From NCBI RefSeq assembly GCF_030247195.1, contig NC_080672.1:400971037-401035036 (forward strand): DNA of 64,000 nucleotides, written 5' to 3'. Position numbers and translations under genes: made by a program. Positions 55,345-64,000 of this stretch are shown here, piece by piece. The first letter of the stretch is position 1. Every line of letters begins with the position of its first letter. A model generated the notes under the pieces. The model was not told the DNA's origin and searched no databases. It was given only the letters and a program-made list of their open reading frames with translations. Source of the stretch: Topomyia yanbarensis (Eukaryota > Arthropoda > Insecta > Diptera > Culicidae).

Positions 55345-57420
55345 GTTCCAATGTTTATTTGTTTATTTGTTCAATACATCAACAGGCATATCAAAGCCCC
55401 AATGATGTTGACTTAAATACTAGTCTAATTACTACCAATCAAGTACACAAAAACAATAGTCATACAATAATTAAAAACAAATAAAAAGGTCAAGTGTTGT
55501 TAGCTAATTGATTAAATAGTCTGGAAAAACGTATACGCAGATTTTGTCGAGAAACGTTGAAATCAAATGCCGTAGCTGCCTGGTTAAAAATTCGTTGCAG
55601 ACCAGTGATGGCTCCATACATACTATAGTTAGTGCGTCGGAATGGTAATCTGAGCATAATGTTGTTGCGTAGTGTTCGAGGAGCGACGTTTATGTTGATT
55701 TGTTCCAGAATAGCTGGGGCATCTATACGACCTTGCAGAGTGTCAGCGATGAACAAGGCTCTTGCAGTATTCCTTCGAGCATGTAGGGGCTCTGAATTAG
55801 CTGACACCGGTTTTCATAGCGAGGTAGTCGGGAAGGATCTCTCCACGGCAATCTACGAAGCGCGAAACGTAAAAAGCGACGCTGAACGGACTCTATTCTC
55901 TCAATGCCATTATTGTAGTTTGGACTCCAAACTTCAGAGCAATATTCTAGAATTGATCGCGATAAAGAACAGTAGAGCGATTTGAGACAATAGATATCCG
56001 TAAAATTTTTGGCTATTCTGAAGATGCATCCCAGTGCTCGAGATGCTTTACCAACTGCATAGGAGACGTGCTGTTTAAACGTAAGTTGAGGATCCAGAAT
56101 CACTCCCAGATCTTCAACGTGACTGACGCGTTCAATGTCTGTTTCTAGTAGACGGTAGGTAAAATGAATCGAATCTTTTTTCCGTGAAAACGATATTACC
56201 GAACACTTCTTCGGGCTCACGCACATGCGGTTCGTGTTACACCAATCAGCAAAGACATCAAGCTGCTGTTGGAGAAAACTGCAATCTTCAATTGACCGAA
56301 TTAGGCGGAATATCTTGAGGTCATCTGCGAAGGACAATCGTGGAGTCTTCAGAACTAAGTGTACATCATTGAAGTATAGCAGAAACATCAACGGTCCCAA
56401 GTGGCTTCCTTGAGGTATTCCTGACGTAGAAATGAAGGTGGGGGCCTGACAATCTCCTATGATAACCGCTATCTCTCGGTCTGTGAGGTAGGATCGAAAC
56501 AACTGCAAAACACTACCATTTATTCCGAATCTCTCCATTTTTGCGATTGCGATATCGTGATTTATCTTATCGAAAGCGGCAGATAAGTCGGTGTAAACAA
56601 CGTCGGTTTGAGCACGATGTTCCATACTCTCTGTTATGTAGGATGTTAAACACAGCAGGTTAGACGCTGTTGACCGCCCGGACGTGAAGCCTGGAGAGGT
56701 TCCATAATCACCAGTTCGAACAACTTTGAAACTGCACTCAATGAAGTTATTCCACGGTAGTTATTGACGTCTCGCTTATTACCCTTCTTGTGGACAGGGA
56801 ACATGTTCGCGTATTTCCAGCAAGACGGGAAAACTCCTCTAGCAATAGATGCTCGAAAAATGTGAAGAAGCGAAGTAATCAAAGCTTCAATGTGCCTTTT
56901 CAGGATAACGGAGGGGAACCCGTCGGGTCCCGGATTGAAAGATGACTTAAGCCGAGAGGAAGCTCTGGTAATCATCGTTGCATCGACATCGATAGCACCC
57001 AAAGCTTGGCCTACAAGTGGAGCTCTGCTAGCGGCGAGTTCGATTTGCTCAATAGTTAGTGCCTCATCTGTGAATACATTCGCGAATTTTTCCGAAAAAA
57101 GTGCACATATGTCTCGAGATGTGGTAGCTGTATTCCCATTGAAAGTCATAGACGACGGCAGGCCTGATTCCTTGCGCTGCTCGTTCACATATTTCCAGAA
57201 ACGTTTAGGATGCGACTTGAGATTACGCTGAATATTTTGCTGATATCGATAGAAACAGTGTTGGCTGGCTCGTTTGTATGCATGGTTGAGACTGACGTAA
57301 TAGTCTCTGAGTGATATTGTGCGATACTTGGTAAACCTCCGCAGGGCAGCTCTCTTTATAGACTATAAAGATCGTTCCGGGTGTAGGAATCGTTATCCAC
57401 AACCCGCAAATATCGTTCAT
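55345..57420 (-). pseudogene. Jockey-type non-LTR retrotransposon ORF2, 5'-truncated and frameshifted
   Basis: On the minus strand 57240-57188 reads NIQRNLKSHPKRFWKYVNEQ, the linker before RT. The frame to 56646 holds FNPGPDGFPS and WKYANMFPVHKKGNKRDVNN. It breaks near 56690, where a small deletion removes the region before GRSTASNLLC. The next frame (56625-55723) carries VVYTDLSAAFDKI, SGIPQGSHLGP and LSFADDLKIF, so catalytic Asp residues remain. Another shift near 55800 moves the C-terminus into the frame ending at 55490 (GRIDAPAILEQININV). No RNase H follows, as expected for Jockey. The 3' end is a short (CAAATAAA)-type tail near 55355-55380. The 5' part including the endonuclease is absent. 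Confidence 0.85.
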
Positions 57421-59500
57421 ACTTCATAGCTTCCACTGACATCGAACAGTAGCTAGTACCATTTAGTTGACAAACAAAATTTATCATGCAACTGGTCCCA
57501 ATTTAGCGCTAATTACTGAAGAAATGAATTCGAAATACTAAAATCCAATTCGGTGCTATGCACAGATAGATTTCATATAATTTTCTTTGATTGGGAGTAG
57601 ATTTTGCATGGTGCCAGGAGTTTGGTTCTCAAGCCAAAATAAAAAAGATTTCGTTGTCGCTCTCGCATCAGAGTTCCTGTGGTAGCTTTCCGAGACATCG
57701 TTTGGTATCAGCCGGTTGCTTTAGGCGTTCACAATAGTTGAATGACTGTTTGGAGACCAAAGTAGTACCAATTTGGTGCTGGTTTGGATTTATCATCTAC
57801 CTTGTTCCAAGTTGATGCTAGTTACTGATGAAATGAATTATTTCCATGCAGAAAACATATTTTTTGCATTCACTGCAAACTATTTCAATTAGAATTCGGA
57901 CTTTTTTTAAATTATTTTAATACTAAGTGGATGCTACGAATTTTTCATCCAATGGTGTTCAAATGCTATCGATGATAAAAAGCGAGAAAAGTATAAAAAT
58001 GGGACAACTTTGAAAACTTAACGGGGTCAGGAGAAATGATTGCAAATGATCTCAAATTTCCGAAATCGAACAACAAAACAACCGTAGAAGTGAAACGTAT
58101 GACCAGAAACTTCGAGCGAAGATCATTAGTGCAGCTCAAATGAATCCGGACATTTCTATAGGTATAATTTGGCAAAACCGAGGTACACATTACAATTCGG
58201 CGAATCTGTATGCGATAAGGTTTTCGAACACATCGTACCAGAAAACATGCCAACAGGACACTCAAATAAAACTCACCCAGGAAACTACTATACACTAAAA
58301 CAAATATTAAATTAACTTTCGATTAATCCTGTTAAGACAGATGTCTTCCGTTTAATCCCACTATGATAATAATAATGAAAAACTGTTGCTTTTCACCATC
58401 GATCAGATACTAGTATTTCAACTATTACTTATAGTCTTCTTCAATGTTCATATCAGTCTGAGACTCCACTGTAATAGTGGAACTAAACGGAAGATTAATT
58501 GTGACATTTCATTAGGTTGCTCAAAAAGTTTTAAATTTTGTAAAAAATATAGCTTTTCGATATGTATAGGCACTATACAAGCTTTGCAAGTGCTTATAAG
58601 CATTTCGAATATAAAGCATTAAAACAGGCCATATATAGCAGTATATGAAGATCTACTGTAGATCTTATAAACCCTGTAGCTAAAAGTCAGATACGGCAGT
58701 CACCAATTCCATTTCACGATTGACGTTTCCATTACTCTAAAACAATAAATTCCGAATCAAATCAAATATTGTATGAGGCACATTGTAAGCATAGGAAACC
58801 TTATTAGCTTCCGAGATTTGAGCATGTCGCGGTAAATTAATTAAAACCTTCAAGCCCTAAAACGATATGGTAATTATAATTATAATATAATTATATGTTA
58901 ATTATATACGATATAATTCATTATAGAACTGAGTTATACGATATAATTCATTATAGAACTGATAATAGTTAAAAAAAAGTATGATCAAAACTATGTGCCT
59001 GTTTATAGGTGCAATCATAATAGATATCTTTCAATTTAAGAACGCCCCTAATATCGTGTATATTACCCAACGACCAAATGGATCAGCCGGCAAGCGCACT
59101 GGAGCAAAGTAAAGCAGAAGTTTGAGCCTGGAACGTACGCCGCACTGACAAAAAATCAAACGACGTATGTGACAGAAAGACTATGAAAGAAAGAACAAGA
59201 AAAATAATTTTTCCTACCTGTTTTCGTATGGTTTTTTTTTCAAACAGTGATTTCTAACCACTACACAAATAGTTTTGTCATAGGAGCGGTGGAAAAAGTA
59301 GGAGTAGGCAGTATATTTTTTTCAAAAGTTTCTTTCAAGCTCTAAAGTACAATATTGAACCTATAAGCTCTACTATCCTTGTTCTATAAGCGACTATAGA
59401 ACCGAATTGATGCCATTTTCGGGGTTTAGTGGTTACTTGAGAAGTTTTTAAATTATACACAAGTTGCATTTCTGCATCGCTTTGTATAAACACGAGGCAT
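57421..59500. other. Intergenic, no recognised gene
   Basis: AT-rich. Words such as GTTACTGATGAAATGAATT and AATTTGGTGCT recur around 57480-57850 and are reminiscent of the MITE at 6100, but no element can be delimited. It contains the 30-bp tandem duplication listed next. Confidence 0.35.
58905..58962 (+). repeat. 30-bp tandem duplication
   Basis: The 28-base word starting TATACGATATAATTCATTAT and ending AGAACTGA occurs twice, at 58905 and 58935, in an AT palindrome-rich setting (TAATTATAATTATAATATAA just before). Confidence 0.9.
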
Positions 59501-59509
59501 CTCCCTCAA

Positions 59510-59592
59510 GCGTGCTTGATAAAAATATTTGTGGTGTGATGAACGCATTCAACTAGAGACTGGGTTCGATTCCTGCTTGAGGACATTTTTTT
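59510..59592 (+). other. tRNA-like relic (possible SINE head or pseudo-tRNA)
   Basis: GGGTTCGATTCCTGC at about 59560 is an excellent B-box/T-loop match. It is preceded by GAACGCATTCAACTAGAGAC, resembling an anticodon arm, and followed by CTTGAGG, which can pair with CCTCAAG about 60 bases upstream, and by a T9 run. The A-box region is poor and the T stem has wobble pairs, so I do not call a functional tRNA. Confidence 0.35.
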
Positions 59593-60580
59593 TTCTCAGT
59601 GTGTCCAATAAAAGGTGAATTGTCATCGTTTCGGTAATCCGCACTCTGCCTATTTTCCATTGCACACGTTTCTGAAAACCTTGAAAAAAAGAAAATGCAT
59701 GGCTCACGTGAAAAACTAGTAATTTAAGATATTTCAGTTTGCTGATACTGATGAGGAAACATTTGTTTTAATGCGATAGTATTTCTATAAGCACTCAATT
59801 GCATTTTTATACGGGGAATGGGTTCCGTATTAAAACACTGTTAGTCCGGAAAAAAACCTTGATATATTTAACATTCGAACAATAAATAAGAAAAACGTGT
59901 AAAAGTAAACAAGCCAAAGAGTGGTAAAGCAGCGTACACTCGTCGTGATTTCGTAAATCACATATTAGTCAACCAATCATAGTGAACTTAATGTTGCTAC
60001 CAGCAGCAGAATTTTAGTCGCTGTTTATTGTTTCCAATTAATATCTATGTTTGAAAACAACGTGACGAATCAGCGAACAGACATCTGTAGACAATTATGG
60101 GAAGCGGCTAAAATATTGTAACTAGTTGAGTCTATAAGTCAATAAGTTTGGAGTATTGTTTCGATTCGTGTTTTCAGTATATGACAGTCGCTCGTTATAT
60201 TTTTGTTCTTTATGGAATAAAATGAAAGAAGTGATCAAAAATCGTGGAGAAAAGAGAGAAAAAAGAATCAATTAATTGAAATCGACTCAAAAGAATTTCT
60301 TCTATCTTTTCTGTAAACTCGACTCGAGTGATTTTGGAATTGCGCTCTGATCCTCTCCTTTTCGAAAGACCCTTTCGTTTTCGTTGTCCGTCTCTTTGAT
60401 GCGTTAGATGCAACAGCTTTAATTGAAACTATTTCTCAAATTGTGGTAAAATAAACCTGTAATCAAACAGGTACTACAGGTTTGTTCAAGTAGTCGAACA
60501 TCTTACAGTTTTTGCGGTTATTGTGAAAAAATTAGAGCAAATCACTTTTATTCAAAAGACAAAACAATTACTGAGAGAAA

Positions 60581-62722
60581 ATGATCTTGTTTCGCCTCGA
60601 CAATTGGGTTGAAGCAAATGGCTTACTGTCAGATACACAATTTGGCTTCCGCAAAGGCAAAGGGACGAACGATTGCCTTGCGTTGCTTTCTACAGAAATC
60701 CAAATGGCCTATGCTAACAAAGAGCAGATGGCATCAGTCTTCTTGGATATTAAGGGGGCTTTTGACTCAGTTTCTATCAACATTCTGTCAGAGAAGCTGC
60801 ACCAGCATGGTCTTTCGCCAATTTTAAATAACTTTTTGCTAAACCTGTTGTCTGAAAAGCACATGCACTTTTCGCATGGCGATTTAACAACATCGCGATT
60901 TAGCTACATGGGTCTTCCCCAGGGCTCATGTCTAAGTCCCCTGCTCTACAATTTCTACGTGAATGACATTGACGATTGTCTTGCCAATTCATGCACGCTA
61001 AGGCAACTTGCAGACGACGGGGTGGTCTCTGTTACAGGGCCCAAAGCTGCCGACTTGCAAGGACCATTACAAAATACCTTGGACAATTTGTCTGCTTGGG
61101 CTCTTCAGCTGGGTATTGAGTTCTCCACGGAGAAAACTGAGTTGGTTGTTTTTTCTAGGAAGCGTGAGCCGGCGCAACTCCAGCTTCTATTAATGGGTGC
61201 AACGATCAATCAGGTTTTCACATTTAAATATCTCGGGGTCTGGTTCGACTCTAAAGGTACCTGGGGATGTCACATTAGGTATCTGAAACAGAAATGCCAA
61301 CAAAGGATCAATTTTCTCCGAACAATAACTGGAACATGGTGGGGTGCTCACCCAGGAGACCTGATCAGGTTATACCAAACAACGATATTGTCGGTGATGG
61401 AGTACGGGTGTTTCTGTTTCCGCTCCGCTGCGAACATACACTTCATCAAACTGGAGAGAATCCAGTATCGTTGCTTGCGCATTGCCTTGGGTTGCATGCA
61501 CTCGACCCATACGATGAGTCTCGAAGTGCTGGCGGGCGTTCTTCCGCTAAAAAATCGATTTTGGGAACTCTCATATCGATTGCTCATCCGATGCGACATT
61601 CTGAACCCGTTGGTGATTGAAAACTTCGAGAGGCTCGTCGAGCTTAATTCTCAAACCCGATTTATGGCCTTGTACTTCGACTACATGGCACAGAGCATTA
61701 ATCCTTCTTCATATACTCCCAGCCGTGTTCGTTTCCTAGATACTTCTGATTCTACTGTATTCTTCGACACATCCATGAAGGAAGAGATTCGTGGAATCCC
61801 GGACCATATACGCCCGCAAGTGATCCCCAATATATTTTATAATAAATTCCGAGAAGTCGACTGTGACAAAATGTTCTACACTGACGGATCAAATCTCGAT
61901 GGGTCCACTGGCTTCGGTATCTTCAACAATACTATCACCGCTTCATTCAAGCTCAATGATCCCGCTTCAGTTTACGTCGCAGAGTTAGCTGCAATTCAGT
62001 ACACCCTTGGGATCATCGACACTCTGCCCACAGATCACTACTTCATCATTTCGGACAGCCTCAGCTCCATCGAGGCTCTTCGTGCGATGAAGCCCAAAAA
62101 GCAATTCCCATATTTCCTGGGGAAGATACGGGAGTCCTTGTGTACGTTATCTGAAAAATCTTATCAAATTACCTTTGTTTGGGTCCCCTCTCATTGCTCT
62201 ATCCCGGGCAATGAAAAGGCCGACTCATTAGCAAAGGTGGGCGCATTAAATGGTGACATATACGAAAGACCAATCTGCTTCAACGAATTTTTTAGTATTT
62301 GTCGTCAGAGGACACTCAACAGTTGGCAAACCTCGTGGAGCAATGGTGAACTTGGACGATGGCTACATTCCATTATCCCAAAGGTATCAACGAAGCCTTG
62401 GTTCAGGGGGATGGATGTGGGTCGGGATTTTATTCGTGTAATGTCCCGACTTATGTCCAACCACTACACCTTGGATGCGCATCTGCGGCGTATTGGGCTT
62501 GCGGAGAGTAGTCTGTGCGCTTGTGACGAGGGCTATCACGACATCGAGCACGTTGTCTGGGTATGCGCCGGGTACTTGGACGCCAGGTCTCAGTTAAAGG
62601 ATTCCCTTCGGGCCCGAGGTAGACCACCCAATGTCCCAGTCCGAGATATACTGGCAAATCGTGATTTCCCCTATATGTCCTTTATTTATACTTTCCTAAA
62701 AACGACAAATATCCCAATTTAG
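60581..62722 (+). CDS. I-element ORF2 C-terminal part: reverse transcriptase / RNase H, open 713 codons
   Basis: The frame opens at an internal Met (MILFRLDNWVEANG) six bases after the truncation point and runs without interruption to the natural stop. RT motifs are FLDIKGAFD (54-62), LPQGSCLSP (112-120) and LADDG (143-147). RNase H has TDGSNLDGSTGFG (about 431), ELAAIQYT (about 468), SDSLSSIEA (about 490) and VPSHCSIPGNEKADSLA (about 534). The C-terminal block CACDEGYHDIEHVVWVC (about 645-661) could bind zinc. The endonuclease and the RT N-terminal fingers are missing, so independent transposition is not expected. Expression is unproven: the upstream DNA is unrelated repeat. At protein level it is close to the full-length copy but differs at many third positions, so the two came from different source elements. 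Confidence 0.9.
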   Translation: MILFRLDNWVEANGLLSDTQFGFRKGKGTNDCLALLSTEIQMAYANKEQMASVFLDIKGAFDSVSINILSEKLHQHGLSPILNNFLLNLLSEKHMHFSHGDLTTSRFSYMGLPQGSCLSPLLYNFYVNDIDDCLANSCTLRQLADDGVVSVTGPKAADLQGPLQNTLDNLSAWALQLGIEFSTEKTELVVFSRKREPAQLQLLLMGATINQVFTFKYLGVWFDSKGTWGCHIRYLKQKCQQRINFLRTITGTWWGAHPGDLIRLYQTTILSVMEYGCFCFRSAANIHFIKLERIQYRCLRIALGCMHSTHTMSLEVLAGVLPLKNRFWELSYRLLIRCDILNPLVIENFERLVELNSQTRFMALYFDYMAQSINPSSYTPSRVRFLDTSDSTVFFDTSMKEEIRGIPDHIRPQVIPNIFYNKFREVDCDKMFYTDGSNLDGSTGFGIFNNTITASFKLNDPASVYVAELAAIQYTLGIIDTLPTDHYFIISDSLSSIEALRAMKPKKQFPYFLGKIRESLCTLSEKSYQITFVWVPSHCSIPGNEKADSLAKVGALNGDIYERPICFNEFFSICRQRTLNSWQTSWSNGELGRWLHSIIPKVSTKPWFRGMDVGRDFIRVMSRLMSNHYTLDAHLRRIGLAESSLCACDEGYHDIEHVVWVCAGYLDARSQLKDSLRARGRPPNVPVRDILANRDFPYMSFIYTFLKTTNIPI

Positions 62723-63530
62723 CCCCTCTCTTTTTATTTCTCGTTTTAGAAGCTTTCTCTTGCCTTGTGGGACCGATCAGCTCCAGACTGCAACTATGTA
62801 ACCGCCGTCGCACTTACCACTACGGAAACTGAAGCGAGAGCGACTCAAGGTCCGATGACTTTTGAAGGATTCCCCGCGGGTCCGAAGAATACCATCCGCC
62901 AATCCGACCTACTAGACTGAGGCGGTAATCTTTCGCTGATCTCCCGTTTGAGCGAAAGTTGCAAGTTTTGCTCTTCTCTCCCGGTCACCATCTACGCTTT
63001 CTCTCCCCTGTCATTGATACAACTGCTTCTACAGCCCCCCTCTGAATATCTTGACCAAGCATAAGTCTCCGCTAAAAAAGTTCAAATTTGTATTCTGTAT
63101 TCCTAGTTTTAAGATAGTTGTAATTTTACCTCTTTGTTAAAACTATTGTCCCCCATCTTGTAAATAGAATTGTATCCCTAGTCTTAAAACACCTGCGAAT
63201 TTTCTCATAAATATTTGTTCCCCCCTTTTGTGTACCAAACTATATTGTTAGTTTTAAGATAACTGTAAATATTTCCTAAAAATTATTACTATTGAATTCC
63301 TTGTTTTAAAATTTTTTCATAAAAAAAATCTTTCGCCCCCTCTCTTGTATATAGAATCTTATTTCTAGTCTTAAGATAGCTGTAAAATTTTTCTTTTTTA
63401 AAAAAATATTTCAACATTGTAACCTCCTAGTTTTAAAATATACAAAATGTAAAAACAAAAGAATTTGGCACCGCCAAGCTAACGCATTTGTGCCTATCAA
63501 ATAAACGAAATGAATAAAAAAAAAAAAAAA
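62723..63530 (+). other. 3' UTR and A tail of the truncated I element
   Basis: Organised like the 3' UTR at 47559-48388: a pyrimidine-rich start, then imperfect tandem blocks of about 60 bp containing TAGTTTTAAGATA and TGTAAAT, ending with CTATCAAATAAACGAAATGA and an A tail. The first 300 bp are much less similar to the other copy than the coding region is, consistent with different subfamilies. Confidence 0.75.
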
Positions 63531-63687
63531 CAATTACTGAATAAATCAGTGTCAATATATTTGTTAAACGAAGTGACGATGGCTTAGAAAGTGCAACCGA
63601 AATCTTCAGAAAGTATTCCGCAAAGGGGAACTAAGTGCGATGTATTCCCTTGCATGTGTCGGAAGCAAGACTGAAATTATTGAGTTT

Positions 63688-64000
63688 ATTTATATTTCGA
63701 TAATGTCAATGCAAAAGTGATACAGGATTGCTTTCATGTCATCGGACACGATCTGCTGGACCTTGTAAATGAATCGCTACAAACGGGGCACGTGCCGACA
63801 GTTTGGAAGGAATCACTTGTGATTCCTATTCCCAAAGTTACTGGGACGGATAAAGCCGAAGAGTACCGCCCCATTAACATGTTGCACACATTAGAGAAAA
63901 TTTTAGAACTTGTTGTTAAGGGCCAGCTGATGAGTTATTTGAATAATAATAATTTGCTAATTCCGGAGCAATCGGTATACCGAGAGGGACACTCTTGCGA
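63688..64000 (+). pseudogene. CR1-like non-LTR reverse transcriptase fragment, cut by window edge
   Basis: The plus-strand frame containing ATGTC... near 63700 reads VIQDCFHVIGHDLLDLVNES, then TGHVPTVWKESLVIPIPKV, EEYRPINMLHTLEKILELVV and IPEQSVYREGHSC at the edge. These are the RT fingers region and the start of the 'EQSGFRxGHSCE' motif of CR1/L2-type elements. No stop occurs in the visible 100 codons. It differs from the I-type copies and belongs to a separate element that continues to the right. Upstream of 63688 the sequence is not coding, so the copy is probably 5'-truncated. Confidence 0.75.

Larger units (their letters stand above)
60575..63530 (+). mobile_element. I-clade retrotransposon, 5'-truncated copy (2.96 kb)
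   Basis: The copy begins at GAGAAAATGATC, equivalent to position 45412 of the full-length copy, and runs through the 3' UTR to TGAATAAAAAAAAAA. It is flanked by AAAACAATTACTGA at 60561-60574 and again at 63527-63540, with the A tail overlapping the start of the duplication. The empty form of the site is seen at 2290-2310. 5' truncation, an A tail and a 14-bp duplication are the hallmarks of target-primed reverse transcription. Confidence 0.95.
59817..63640 (+). repeat. Dispersed repeat, copy 2, split by the truncated I element
   Basis: It matches 1826-2420 at both ends: GGTTCCGTATTAAAACACTG at 59823, CAGTATATGACAGTCGCT at 60174, GGAATAAAATGAAAG at 60212, and then CAATTACTGAATAAATCAGT after the insertion. 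It contains about 260 bp (59845-60103) not present in copy 1 and lacks the copy 1 MITE. Confidence 0.6.

Overview
The window looks like intergenic, repeat-dominated DNA from a mosquito, most likely an Aedes-type culicine. The basis is inference. It is AT-rich eukaryotic DNA full of dipteran-type mobile elements (I-clade, Jockey-type, LOA/R1-type and CR1-type non-LTR retrotransposons, hAT, piggyBac-like and Tc1/mariner DNA transposons, a tRNA-derived SINE and many MITEs). It also holds a dispersed repeat with a conserved GAGGCCCGGAGGGCC block of a kind I associate with Aedes. I found no host protein-coding gene that I can defend. Nearly every convincing coding stretch belongs to a mobile element.

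Layout, left to right. 1-873: end of a piggyBac-like element with a frameshifted transposase start on the minus strand. 1.8-3.3 kb: a dispersed repeat carrying a small TTAA-flanked MITE, then a retrotransposon endonuclease fragment. 5.6-8.1 kb: a SINE, then a fold-back element nested inside a smaller MITE. 9.2-17.6 kb: an 8.4-kb field of heptamer-based repeats, starting degenerate and ending in three near-perfect satellite blocks whose units differ by single substitutions. 17.7-22.5 kb: MITEs, a candidate structured hairpin, otherwise empty. 22.5-28.3 kb: a dispersed repeat (copy A) split by a 4.4-kb hAT transposon with inverted arms of over 0.9 kb. 30.8-35.1 kb: several TTAA-type or inverted-repeat elements. 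35.8-38.0 kb: copy B of the dispersed repeat. 39.8-41.0 kb: an old I-clade relic. 41.5-50.8 kb: a three-layer nest in which a dead mariner is split by a nearly complete I-clade retrotransposon, whose poly(A) tail is in turn split by copy C of the dispersed repeat. 53.6-57.4 kb: two more dead non-LTR elements on opposite strands. 60.6-63.5 kb: a 5'-truncated I-clade copy with a clean target-site duplication and an open 713-codon RT/RNase H frame, inserted in a second copy of the 1.8-2.4 kb repeat. 63.7-64.0 kb: start of a CR1-like RT fragment running off the window.

The elements interact mainly by nesting: insertion order can be read from target duplications and from empty sites present elsewhere in the same window. 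Functional machinery is limited to the I-clade ORF1 (intact) and the RT/RNase H frame of the truncated I copy (open). The hAT transposase, the full-length I ORF2 and all other transposase or RT regions carry stops, frameshifts or deletions. All family assignments come from motifs read by eye; no database search was possible.
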